A program made the translations under genes and the position numbers. A stretch of DNA of 64,000 nt from Paenochrobactrum gallinarii (GTDB lineage: Bacteria; Pseudomonadota; Alphaproteobacteria; Rhizobiales; Rhizobiaceae), in assembly GCF_014205685.1 (NCBI RefSeq), contig NZ_JACIIU010000002.1:300429-364428 (forward strand), written 5' to 3'. Positions 37,603 to 45,976 of the stretch are shown one piece after another. Positions within the stretch are counted from its first letter, which is position 1, and every line of letters starts with the position of its first letter. Below the pieces are notes generated by a model, which did not search any database, had not been told where the DNA came from, and saw nothing but the letters and a program-made list of their open reading frames with translations.

Positions 37603-39507
37603 TTGAGCACAAACTTAACGGCCTTATGTAAAAACATTGCGAAATTACCACGCCGCACAAAACAACTTATTCTGATTTCTACTGACTGTATCTTATTACT
37701 TTTCAGCGCTTATCTTGCATTTGCCATACGTTTTAGTTTCTTTTTTCAACCTAACCACTCACAACTTTTTCTGATTTTTCTTGTTCCGGCTATCGCCTTA
37801 CCCGTTTTCATCAAGTACGGCCTTTATCGCGCCATCATACGTTACTTGCCGGAACGTGCAATTTGGTCGATATTTCAAGCCTCCAGTGCCGTTGCGCTTT
37901 TATGGGTAACAGTTATTTTCTTAACAGAATTAAATGGCGGACGTGGCGCACCGCGTTCCGTGCCATTACTCTATTGGCTCATCAGCACAGTCCTGATCAC
38001 GTCCAGTCGTTTCAGCGCTAAATGGATTTTGCAGCGGACAACTGATAATCATAATGATTATGTCAAGGCATTGATTATTGGCAGCGGTGCAGCTGCGCGG
38101 CAATTAGCAACAGCACTACGTAGCCATGGACGAACCAGAGTTTATGGCTTTATCGACAGTAACCCTGCAACTGTTGGCATGGATATCATCGGCCTGCGTG
38201 TTTATGCCCCTGACCTTATTCCATCGCTGATTGATAATTACGGCATTGATCAGGTTATTATTTCAGATCCCAACCTAAGTGCGGAAGAACGTCGTCAATA
38301 CGCCAATATACTGGGGCGTCAAACTGTTAAGACCCGAATTTTACCTCCCATTGCTGACCTGTCCGCCGGTAAATATCTGATCAGCGCATTGCGCAATGTT
38401 GAGATTGACGATCTTTTAGGGCGCTCGCCGGTGCCGCCGGATCAGGCACTGCTGTCGGAAGTTGTGCAAGGAAAAACAATCATGGTCACCGGAGCCGGCG
38501 GCTCCATTGGTCGCGAATTGTGCCAAGCCATTGTCAATCTTTCACCTAAACGCCTCGTTCTTTTCGAAGTCAGTGAATTTGCGCTTTACGAAGCGGAGCG
38601 TCACTTACAAGCGCTTAATCTCTGCGAAATCATTCCCGTTCTCGGAACAGTTCTTGATCGCGCAGAGGTGGAAAAAACCATTCGCGATCATGCTGTCAAT
38701 ATTGTTTATCATTGCGCAGCTTACAAACATGTTCCACTGGTCGAGAAAAACCCGATCATTGGTGTGCGTAATAATGTGATCGGCACTGTTAATATCGCTC
38801 AAGCCGCTGTTGCCGCCAAAGTTGACCGACTGGTACTGATTTCATCAGACAAGGCCGTTCGTCCGACCAACATAATGGGTGCAACAAAACGCTGGGCAGA
38901 GCTGATCATCTATCAATATGGTGAAATCGCGCGGATCTCCAACCCGAAAAGTTCCTTCTATTCGGTACGCTTTGGCAATGTGTTAGGCTCAAACGGATCT
39001 GTTGTCCCACTCTTCCGCGAGCAAATTTCAAGGGGTGGCCCCGTCACACTGACACATGAAAAAATGACCCGTTATTTCATGTCGATCAAGGAGGCGGCAG
39101 AACTTATTCTCCAGTCTGGCGGTGTGGCACAAACAGGCGACACGATCCTCCTCGAAATGGGCGATCCGATCCGTATTAGGGATCTGGCTGAGAATATGAT
39201 TCTCCTGGCCGGTCTGACTTTAAAAGATACAAATAACCCGCAAGGCGACATCGCCATTGAGGTCACCGGCATTCGTCCGGGCGAAAAAATGTTTGAAGAA
39301 CTTTTTTATGATCCTCAGCTGGTGCAAGTAACGCGCCATCCAAAAATCATGCGATCACCCCGCGGTCAAAAAGCAAATATCGATATTTATGAAGCACTTG
39401 ACCGCCTGAATAGTGCTATCGCTTCCAATGACCATGAAACCTTGCGCGAAGTACTGTTCAGCATCATCCCTTATGATGACTGCGAGGACGGCGTAATTAT
39501 TAACTAG
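37603..39507 (+). CDS. Membrane NDP-sugar 4,6-dehydratase (WbpM/FlaA1-like; WbkD-like)
   Basis: 634 residues. Four N-terminal membrane helices (about 20-130) and a CoA-binding-like domain precede the short-chain dehydrogenase domain with GAGGSIG at 297-303 and the SMK-type active site (SSDKAVRPTNIMGATKR). Such enzymes make UDP-4-keto-6-deoxy sugars for QuiNAc/FucNAc. In Brucella, WbkD of this family and WbkF prime O-antigen synthesis, and a WbkF-like gene lies next door here. TTG start at 37603 with AAGAGGAA upstream. Confidence 0.88.
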   Translation: MSTNLTALCKNIAKLPRRTKQLILISTDCILLLFSAYLAFAIRFSFFFQPNHSQLFLIFLVPAIALPVFIKYGLYRAIIRYLPERAIWSIFQASSAVALLWVTVIFLTELNGGRGAPRSVPLLYWLISTVLITSSRFSAKWILQRTTDNHNDYVKALIIGSGAAARQLATALRSHGRTRVYGFIDSNPATVGMDIIGLRVYAPDLIPSLIDNYGIDQVIISDPNLSAEERRQYANILGRQTVKTRILPPIADLSAGKYLISALRNVEIDDLLGRSPVPPDQALLSEVVQGKTIMVTGAGGSIGRELCQAIVNLSPKRLVLFEVSEFALYEAERHLQALNLCEIIPVLGTVLDRAEVEKTIRDHAVNIVYHCAAYKHVPLVEKNPIIGVRNNVIGTVNIAQAAVAAKVDRLVLISSDKAVRPTNIMGATKRWAELIIYQYGEIARISNPKSSFYSVRFGNVLGSNGSVVPLFREQISRGGPVTLTHEKMTRYFMSIKEAAELILQSGGVAQTGDTILLEMGDPIRIRDLAENMILLAGLTLKDTNNPQGDIAIEVTGIRPGEKMFEELFYDPQLVQVTRHPKIMRSPRGQKANIDIYEALDRLNSAIASNDHETLREVLFSIIPYDDCEDGVIIN

Positions 39508-39560
39508 ACATTTTCCCAATAATACTGCCAATATACCTTAAAAACATAAGGGAACATAAA

Positions 39561-39671
39561 ATGGGTTGGTATTATTTAATGGGCGTTGCTGCCATAGCAT
39601 TCATTGTCTGGTGTTTTGCCAAGATGAATAAAGCAGGCTTTAAAGAAGAAACAAATACAGAAGAAGTATAG
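39561..39671 (+). CDS. 36-residue small membrane protein
   Basis: A short frame, MGWYYLMGVAAIAFIVWCFA-KMNKAGF..., with one membrane helix (about 3-20), a short basic stretch and an acidic tail ending EEV. AAGGGAACATAAA lies in front of the ATG. It follows the dehydratase gene by 53 bases and is followed by a terminator, which supports it as a translated gene of that transcript. Function unknown. Confidence 0.6.
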   Translation: MGWYYLMGVAAIAFIVWCFAKMNKAGFKEETNTEEV

Positions 39672-39703
39672 TTTTTGGTCAAACAAATTTAGTAATTAAC
39701 TTG

Positions 39704-39738
39704 GGGCGCTTCAGAGGTTATCTAAGCGCCCTTACTCT
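39704..39738. terminator. Terminator between small membrane protein and WecA-like gene
   Basis: Stem GGGCGCTT / AAGCGCCC with inner AGA/TCT pairing, T-rich tail (CTTTTTTTA) on the plus side; the genes converge here. Confidence 0.7.
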
Positions 39739-39752
39739 TTTTTACAGCCGGA

Positions 39753-40766
39753 CTATTGAGTTGGTGTGGTTCTGAATTTCAGCAATAATACGCTAGAGAT
39801 TATTACCCCACTAAGGGTTATGCCGAGCAAAACCCATGCGTGCGGCCTTAGTAACCCTAAAAACACGAATACACCAAGAGCCACATTCAATAAGGCAACT
39901 GCGCCCACGATCGACCAAACCGAATGCCCTGCCCTTTTTGCCTTTTGATAAGCGTGGCGTGAGTGTGCAACGAAAATATTCTCGCCCTCACACAGGCGCA
40001 TCAGAATTGTTGACGACGCATCCAGCACATAATAAAGCGGCAAAAGAAGCGCCAACCAAACAGATGCTTGTTGTGCAAATAACAACAATGCAAAGCAGCT
40101 TAACATACCGAGAGGCAGGCTACCGGAATCTCCTAGAAACACCTTTGCAGGATGCCGGTTAAAAAGCGCAAAACCCATTATTGCACCTGCAATTAATGCT
40201 GCCAGATAACCGGCACTCATGCCAGCCAAACCAAGGCCGGCAAAGACAGCAATCCATAAAACCGGAATTCCCAAACCACTCACAGTCATCAGATCAAGAC
40301 CATCCATAAAATTGGTCACATTGATCCAAACGAGCATCACAAATACAAGCAGACCGAATTCAAGCCAAAATGGCAAAAAAGTGAAGAGCTGAAAATCATT
40401 ACCAAGGGCTGCAATACCAAGCACAGCCCCAAGCAGTTGCACACTCAAGCGTAAACGCACGGAGATGTCATAACGATCATCCAACAGCCCCGTCAGCCAT
40501 AAAAGCCAGCCGCTCACCTCCAGCAACACCACTGTCCTGCCACTTAAACCGGCAAAAGAATAAAAAACAGCAAGCAGAATTAATATGGTTGGCACCAGAG
40601 CCAGGCCACCGATCTGGCGTGCCGGAATGGTGTGATTGGAGCGGGCATTCTTTTGAGCCGCCAGAAAATGACTTGGCAAAAGATAATATAAGGCGCCCAA
40701 CAAGCAGGCACAAAGCACGAATGCTGATATGAAGGCAATCATCATCTGCGACGAAACTGATTCCAC
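39753..40766 (-). CDS. Undecaprenyl-phosphate sugar-1-phosphate transferase (WecA/MraY family; WbkF-like)
   Basis: 337 residues with about 10 membrane helices. Family motifs: NHTIPARQIGGLA (substrate loop), TGLLDDRYD, the catalytic NFMDGLDLM, VFLGDSGSLPLG and the HSRHAYQKA carbohydrate loop. It moves a sugar phosphate (GlcNAc or QuiNAc type) to undecaprenyl phosphate, the first step of O-antigen synthesis. The partner dehydratase gene is convergent next door. ATG at 40766, with CAGGAG before it. Confidence 0.9.
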   Translation of the reverse strand: MESVSSQMMIAFISAFVLCACLLGALYYLLPSHFLAAQKNARSNHTIPARQIGGLALVPTILILLAVFYSFAGLSGRTVVLLEVSGWLLWLTGLLDDRYDISVRLRLSVQLLGAVLGIAALGNDFQLFTFLPFWLEFGLLVFVMLVWINVTNFMDGLDLMTVSGLGIPVLWIAVFAGLGLAGMSAGYLAALIAGAIMGFALFNRHPAKVFLGDSGSLPLGMLSCFALLLFAQQASVWLALLLPLYYVLDASSTILMRLCEGENIFVAHSRHAYQKAKRAGHSVWSIVGAVALLNVALGVFVFLGLLRPHAWVLLGITLSGVIISSVLLLKFRTTPTQ

Positions 40767-41041
40767 ATCCTGCTCCTGAAATACAATTGGCTACGACTGA
40801 TTCAAACTCAGACTATTATTGCGCTATATTGGCAGCATTTATACCGCAGCAACATCGCTTAAATGACTGAAATACAGACATTTATCACAATCGTTACGAA
40901 AATTTGCCAGAACTCTCCACAGATTTGCTAATTTTTGAGTTTTCCGTGAAAAAACTTACAGGAAAACGACATATGCACATTGCACTTCGGTTTTTAAGCG
41001 GCTATAGGTTCGCCAACCGCATCGCAATGATTTGCGAATTG

Positions 41042-41116
41042 TTGGGGCGTAGCCAAGCGGTAAGGCACCGGTTTTTGGTACCGGCATTCCCTGGTTCGAA
41101 TCCAGGCGCCCCAGCC
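41042..41116 (+). tRNA. tRNA-Gln (anticodon TTG)
   Basis: 75 bases. The acceptor stem pairs TGGGGCG with CGCCCCA, followed by the discriminator G and an encoded CCA. The anticodon loop is TTTTGGT with anticodon TTG reading CAA. The T arm is CCTGGTTCGAATCCAGG. All stems fold. Confidence 0.96.
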
Positions 41117-41237
41117 ATGACTTTCCTGATATAAAAATGATTAAAAACGCAGCTTATTTTTGAGCTATGCGATGATGGCTTCTTATTTTATTTCAACGAC
41201 TGCTAATTCTCAGTACACAGAAAATCGGCAAATTAAA

Positions 41238-41269
41238 AAAACCGGCTTCTGATTATAGAAGCCGGTTTT
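41238..41269 (-). terminator. Terminator of the meta-cleavage operon
   Basis: Perfect 13-base stem AAAACCGGCTTCT / AGAAGCCGGTTTT, 6-base loop, T run (TTTTTTTAATTT) on the minus strand, 7 bases after the last gene's stop codon. Confidence 0.88.
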
Positions 41270-41275
41270 TATATT

Positions 41276-42049
41276 TTAGTCTTTTGTCACTTCATGCAGG
41301 GCATTTTTTAAGCCCCCCATCAGCAACTGAATATCCAGCGCCGAAGCCACGAAGGTAAAGCCCCATTCCAGATATTTACGTGCCGCCGCAATATCAGTGG
41401 TTAAAATACCACCGGCCTTGCCAAGCTTATTGAGCTTTTCGATAGCTTCCTGAATAGCATTTTGCACATCCGGATGGCCGGGATTACCTAAATGACCAAG
41501 CGATGCCGCGAGATCCGACGGGCCGATAAAGACACCATCCACACCTTCAACCTGCGCAATCTCTTCCAGATTTTGCAAAGCGCTGCCGGTTTCAAGCTGC
41601 ACCAGCACACAGATCTCGTCATTGGCTTTTTTCAGATAGCCGTTCATCTGGCCATAGGCCGATGCACGCGAGCTTCCCGACACACCACGGATACCTTCAG
41701 GCGGATAACGGCAAGCCGCAACAGCCTGACGTGCTTCTTCTGCATTTTGCACAAAAGGCACCAGCACTGTTTGTGCCCCCACATCCAGCACACGCTTAAG
41801 CAGCACCGGATCATTCCATGCCGGACGCACCACCGGATGCGCCTTGCCAGCGGAGCCAGCATGCAAGAGTGACACGAGATTGGAAATATCAACCGGTGAA
41901 TGTTCCGCATCAAGGCAGACCCAATCAAAGCCGCTATTGCCGATAATTTCCACCGCTACAGGGCTGGCGCTCATGCTCCACACACCAATTTGCCTGGTGC
42001 GTGAAAGCATGGCTGCCTTAAACGGGTTTGTTTTCACATCCATGATCAA
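41276..42049 (-). CDS. HpcH/HpaI-type class II aldolase
   Basis: 257 residues. Metal and active-site residues typical of 4-hydroxy-2-oxoheptanedioate aldolase: DWVCLDAEHSPVD, Arg in VRPAWND, Glu in CVLVQLETGSALQN, Asp in FIGPSDLAASLGHLG. It cleaves 4-hydroxy-2-oxo acids to pyruvate plus an aldehyde, the last step of meta pathways. The substrate (oxovalerate or oxoheptanedioate type) cannot be read from sequence. Last gene of the operon. Confidence 0.88.
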   Translation of the reverse strand: MIMDVKTNPFKAAMLSRTRQIGVWSMSASPVAVEIIGNSGFDWVCLDAEHSPVDISNLVSLLHAGSAGKAHPVVRPAWNDPVLLKRVLDVGAQTVLVPFVQNAEEARQAVAACRYPPEGIRGVSGSSRASAYGQMNGYLKKANDEICVLVQLETGSALQNLEEIAQVEGVDGVFIGPSDLAASLGHLGNPGHPDVQNAIQEAIEKLNKLGKAGGILTTDIAAARKYLEWGFTFVASALDIQLLMGGLKNALHEVTKD

Positions 42050-42054
42050 ACCTA

Positions 42055-42837
42055 TTAAACAAACTGTACAGCAACGCTGCCGAGTGGACCAAAATCTGCA
42101 TGCAGTGTATCGCCCTTGTCAGCCCAGACCGGACGCGTAAACGAACCGGAAAGCAGCAAATGGCCAGGCTCCAATGTCACACCAAATGGCGCAAGCTTAT
42201 TGGCAAGCCATGCAATCGCCATGGCCGGATGACCAAGCACGCCGGCAGCAAGACCTGTTTCTTCAATCTCGGAGTTGCGATAGAAAACGGCACCAGCCCA
42301 ACGCAGATCAATCTCTTCAGGACGCACCGGACGACCTCCGAGTACCAGACCAGCGGCTGCGCCATTATCTGCAACAGTATCAAAGATTTTACGCGGGTTC
42401 TGCACACGCGCATCAATGATTTCGATGGACGGAATGACATATTCTGTCGCGCGCAGCACATCAACCAGACCGATATTCGGGCCTTTGAGCGGCTCTTTCA
42501 GCACAAAGGTCAGTTCCGGCTCAACGCGCGGGACACAGAAATCAGCATGACGGACTTTAGCACCATCATTAAGCAGCATATCATCAAAGATATGGCCGTA
42601 ATCCGGCTCATCAATCTGAGAAGAAGCCTGCATCGCTTTTGATGTCAGGCCAATTTTGTGACCGACAATGCGTGCGCCGCCTGCCATACGCTTTTGCGCA
42701 ACCGCATGGGAGATCGCATAAGCATCATCAATGGTGATATGTGGCCACTGGGTTGATAATTGTGTGCAAGGCTTTTTGCTGCGATGGGCTTCCAGCAAAG
42801 CTTCAATGGCAAGCGAGCGTTCCTGATCGTTCAACAT
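42055..42837 (-). CDS. 2-oxo-alkenoate hydratase (HpaH/MhpD family)
   Basis: 260 residues. GHKIGLTSKAMQASSQIDEPDYG, VPRVEPELTFVL and PSIEIIDARV are signatures of the family containing 2-oxopent-4-enoate hydratase, OHED hydratase (HpaH) and oxalocrotonate decarboxylase. It feeds the adjacent aldolase, whose ATG lies 5 bases after its stop. No second member is present, so a single protein must provide the hydratase step and any decarboxylation has to come from elsewhere. Confidence 0.88.
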   Translation of the reverse strand: MLNDQERSLAIEALLEAHRSKKPCTQLSTQWPHITIDDAYAISHAVAQKRMAGGARIVGHKIGLTSKAMQASSQIDEPDYGHIFDDMLLNDGAKVRHADFCVPRVEPELTFVLKEPLKGPNIGLVDVLRATEYVIPSIEIIDARVQNPRKIFDTVADNGAAAGLVLGGRPVRPEEIDLRWAGAVFYRNSEIEETGLAAGVLGHPAMAIAWLANKLAPFGVTLEPGHLLLSGSFTRPVWADKGDTLHADFGPLGSVAVQFV

Positions 42838-42862
42838 AGTATTCTACTTCCTGATAATGCGA

Positions 42863-44353
42863 TTAAAGCTTGATGCAGATGTTGCGAAGCTCTGTGTAAA
42901 ATTCGAATGAGTGGTTGCCGCCTTCGCGACCGATACCGGACTTTTTCGAGCCGCCGAACGGGGTGCGCAGATCACGCAGGAACCAGCTGTTTACCCATGC
43001 AATGCCCACATCAATCTGCGAGGCAACGCGGTGCGCACGGCTTAGGTTTTCTGTCCAGACTGCGGTTGCCAAACCGTAAGGGCTGTTATTGGCAAGGCCG
43101 ACAACTTCTTCTTCATCGTCAAACACGCTGATATGTGCACAAGGACCAAAGATTTCATTGGTGACGATTTCCGATGTCTGCGGCAGACCGGTCCAAAGAG
43201 TTGGCTCAACAAAATAACCGTTTTCAAAACCAGCCACATCCGGTGTGCCGCCGCCACAAAGGATGGTTGCACCTTCTGCCTTGGCTTTTTCATAAAAGCC
43301 CAGCACTTTCTGGCGGTGAATGTCGCTGACCAACGGCCCCATGGTCACTTCCGGATTAAACGGATCACCAAAGCGGTAGGACTTGGCCTGCGCAGTCAGT
43401 TTGGCGCAAAATTCTTCAAAAATGCCGCGCTGAACATAAAGACGCTCGGTTGCAAGGCAAACCTGACCGGTATTGGCAAAGCAAGAACGCCCTGTGCCTT
43501 CAATCGCCTTGGCAAGATCAGCATCATTGAAAATGATACCGGCATTTTTGCCACCCAGTTCAAGCGAAACAGGACGGACACCATTGGAGGCCGCACGCAT
43601 GATTGCTTCACCGGTTGAGGTTTCGCCGGTAAAGGTGATGCCGTCAACATCGGGATGGGAGGTCAAAAACTCACCGGCGGAATCCGCACCAAAACCATGC
43701 ACGACGTTATAAACACCAGCCGGAACACCGGCAGCATTCATGACCTCGCCCAAAAGCGCCGCTGTTGCAGGTGTTTCTTCTGATGGCTTAACCACAACCG
43801 TGTTACCGGCGGCCATGGCTGGCGCGACTTTCCATGTCATCAACAGTAGTGGCAGGTTCCACGGGCAGATGACCGCAATCACACCACGCGGAACGCGAAT
43901 GGCATAGTTGATAGCGCCTGCACCATCCGGCGTTGCCGACTGGAATGCTTCGGTGCTTAAAGATGCGATCTGATCGGCAAACACGTTGAAGTTTGCGCCA
44001 CCACGCGGAATGTCGATATGGCTGGCAATGGAGCGCGGCTTGCCGGTATCCATGATTTCGGCACGCAAAAACTCATCAAAACGCGCCTGAATACCATCAG
44101 CCACCTTGCGCAAAATAGTCAGACGTTCAGCAACACTCATACGACCCCAAGGGCCTTTGAGCGCCTGCTTGGCAGCACCAACTGCCAGATCGACATCCTC
44201 ACGGCTTGCTTCATGCACATGGGCATGCACCTGACCGGTTGCCGGATAATAATTTTCAAACAGGCGGCCGCCACCTTTACGATATTCGCCGCCGATAAAG
44301 TTGAGAATTTCAGTACCGGCAGCGCCTGCGCCAGTTGATTTATTTGAAGTCAT
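42863..44353 (-). CDS. 2-hydroxymuconate-semialdehyde dehydrogenase-like aldehyde dehydrogenase (XylG/DmpC/HpaE type)
   Basis: About 496 residues. Catalytic Cys in NTGQVCLATERLYV, base Glu in LELGGKNAGI. The C-terminal DLRTPFGGSKKSGIGREGG and EFYTELRNICIKL endings are very close to XylG/DmpC, which oxidise the ring-cleavage semialdehyde. A GTG at 44365 overlaps the previous stop by 4 bases (GTGA), and the ATG at 44353 is the alternative; I give the ATG. Confidence 0.9.
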   Translation of the reverse strand: MTSNKSTGAGAAGTEILNFIGGEYRKGGGRLFENYYPATGQVHAHVHEASREDVDLAVGAAKQALKGPWGRMSVAERLTILRKVADGIQARFDEFLRAEIMDTGKPRSIASHIDIPRGGANFNVFADQIASLSTEAFQSATPDGAGAINYAIRVPRGVIAVICPWNLPLLLMTWKVAPAMAAGNTVVVKPSEETPATAALLGEVMNAAGVPAGVYNVVHGFGADSAGEFLTSHPDVDGITFTGETSTGEAIMRAASNGVRPVSLELGGKNAGIIFNDADLAKAIEGTGRSCFANTGQVCLATERLYVQRGIFEEFCAKLTAQAKSYRFGDPFNPEVTMGPLVSDIHRQKVLGFYEKAKAEGATILCGGGTPDVAGFENGYFVEPTLWTGLPQTSEIVTNEIFGPCAHISVFDDEEEVVGLANNSPYGLATAVWTENLSRAHRVASQIDVGIAWVNSWFLRDLRTPFGGSKKSGIGREGGNHSFEFYTELRNICIKL

Positions 44354-44361
44354 AATCCGGT

Positions 44362-45039
44362 TCACTCTTCATCATCATTCGTTAAAAACTGCCACATTCT
44401 TTCAAAGATGCGGCCTGCTTTGGTCGCACGCTGTGCAGCTTCTTCATTGCTTAAAACGGGTGCATGTTGCGCCATGCCGCTGGCCAGAACATCGAGTTCC
44501 ACGCGGCAGCTATCCTCCAGATACCAAGCCAGCACCACCGCCTCTTCCAGTGACTGACCGGCAACAACGGCACCATTGCCGCGCATCAGCACGGCCTTGG
44601 CCTCGCCCATCAGACGGATGACTTTTTGTGCCCGCTCATCATCACGGATAAGCTGCGGATCATCCCAAAGCGGAACGCTCGGCGCGAAATAAGAACCAAA
44701 GCCATGACGCGGCTTAGGGCTCAAACCCATTGCAGCCAGCGACATCATTTTCGGGCTCATAAAGCGCACCACGCCATTTACTTCGGCACGGTTTTGGTAA
44801 ATTTGCTGATGCAGGCGCACCTCACCCAATACATTTTCCGGCAAAGGTTCATGTACTTGCAGCACTGTGCACTCTTCGCCCACACCAACCAGACCAGGCG
44901 GTGAAGCCGGACAAACCAGAAAAGTGCCAGCATCAAGGCGCATGGAGCAATGCCCGTAGGCATGCACCAAGCCACTGCGCCCCAAGGCACGGGCGGCTTT
45001 TCTGACCGTCACAGAGGCTTCATTGATATTCACAGACAT
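44362..45039 (-). CDS. Class II aldolase/adducin family protein, probable decarboxylase of a meta pathway
   Basis: 225 residues. The fold is recognisable from HAYGHCSMRL, YQNRAEVNGVVRF and VLMRGNGAVVAGQSLEEAVVLAWYLEDS. However, the canonical zinc histidines of class II aldolases are absent: the usual HTH after AVV is RFM here, and the usual RNHG is RGNG. Members of this superfamily act as decarboxylases in p-cumate (CmtD) and phthalate catabolism, so loss of a carboxylate from a cleavage product or catechol is a reasonable inference. Packed 2 bases after the dioxygenase gene. Confidence 0.72.
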   Translation of the reverse strand: MSVNINEASVTVRKAARALGRSGLVHAYGHCSMRLDAGTFLVCPASPPGLVGVGEECTVLQVHEPLPENVLGEVRLHQQIYQNRAEVNGVVRFMSPKMMSLAAMGLSPKPRHGFGSYFAPSVPLWDDPQLIRDDERAQKVIRLMGEAKAVLMRGNGAVVAGQSLEEAVVLAWYLEDSCRVELDVLASGMAQHAPVLSNEEAAQRATKAGRIFERMWQFLTNDDEE

Positions 45040-45041
45040 GC

Positions 45042-45908
45042 TTAGTCATCCCCTTCCGAAAAGGCTGCAATTTTAGGGCTTGCACCCCAAAGGCAGAAAC
45101 CTTTCGGCTCAAAGGCAAACTGACGATCACGCCACAATGGCTCATCATGAATTTCGCACACGCCGGTGGAATATTCATAGGTCATACCATCGGGGCCACG
45201 GAAATAGAGAAACTGTGCTGAAGATGTCGGGTGACGCCCCGGACCAAAGGTAATCGGCACTTGTTTATCACGCAGCAAATTGCTTGAGCGCTGGATATCA
45301 TGGGTAGATTCCACCTGATGATTGATGTGCTGAATGCCCGATTTATTGCCCGGAAAGAGTGCGATCGTGTGATGGATCGCACCGATACGCATCAATGGCG
45401 CATCACCGATACGATCTGAAACGCGTGCATTACAAACCGTTGTCCAGAATTTTTCATCCCGCTCCACATCGGTGGAATAGAAACCGACATGGCTGAAGCC
45501 GGTGATACCGGCATCACGGGCACCGTGATACTCAACCGCAGACATGCTGGGGCGGACGATAAACTCGATCACATTGCCGGTCGGATCATTAAATCGAATG
45601 AATTCCCGCACATGACGTATCTCGCATTCAGCTGGGCTGCCATATTGCACATTATGCCCGAGCGCATCCAAAGTAGCAGCTGCTGCTTGTAATTCGGCAG
45701 AGGTTTTCAGCTCGAAAGCTGTCACATGATCTTCCGGATTACCTTCGAAATAACACAGCGTATGGTCGCGATTATCTGATTTGAAATGAATCGCACCTTT
45801 GGTGCGCTCTGCCACTTCAAGTCCCAGAATTGTTGTCGCAAAAGCCTCAGCACTTTCGAGATCCTGAGTGCCAACCCGGCAATAAACGACGTCACTCAAC
45901 TCAATCAT
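45042..45908 (-). CDS. Type I extradiol ring-cleavage dioxygenase (VOC fold), active-site residues complete
   Basis: 288 residues in two VOC domains. By alignment to BphC-type enzymes, the iron ligands are His140 (GFSHVGF), His194 (IQHINHQVE) and Glu245 (MTYEYSTGV), with the catalytic His180 (IHHTIALFP) and the second-shell His226 (GRHPTSS) also present. It should cleave a catechol next to the hydroxyl pair. GGAGGCGCAC ribosome-binding site. It lies between its degenerate paralogue and the class II aldolase member. Confidence 0.85.
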   Translation of the reverse strand: MIELSDVVYCRVGTQDLESAEAFATTILGLEVAERTKGAIHFKSDNRDHTLCYFEGNPEDHVTAFELKTSAELQAAAATLDALGHNVQYGSPAECEIRHVREFIRFNDPTGNVIEFIVRPSMSAVEYHGARDAGITGFSHVGFYSTDVERDEKFWTTVCNARVSDRIGDAPLMRIGAIHHTIALFPGNKSGIQHINHQVESTHDIQRSSNLLRDKQVPITFGPGRHPTSSAQFLYFRGPDGMTYEYSTGVCEIHDEPLWRDRQFAFEPKGFCLWGASPKIAAFSEGDD

Positions 45909-45976
45909 GTGCGCCTCCTTTTATCAGGCATAAATTAAAATTCGGCTGTTCACGCGCCCCAGCCCACAACGCGGGC

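Noticed and set aside
43133..43618. 161-codon plus-strand frame opposite the aldehyde dehydrogenase gene
   Set aside because: Antisense shadow, no start signal, no domain.
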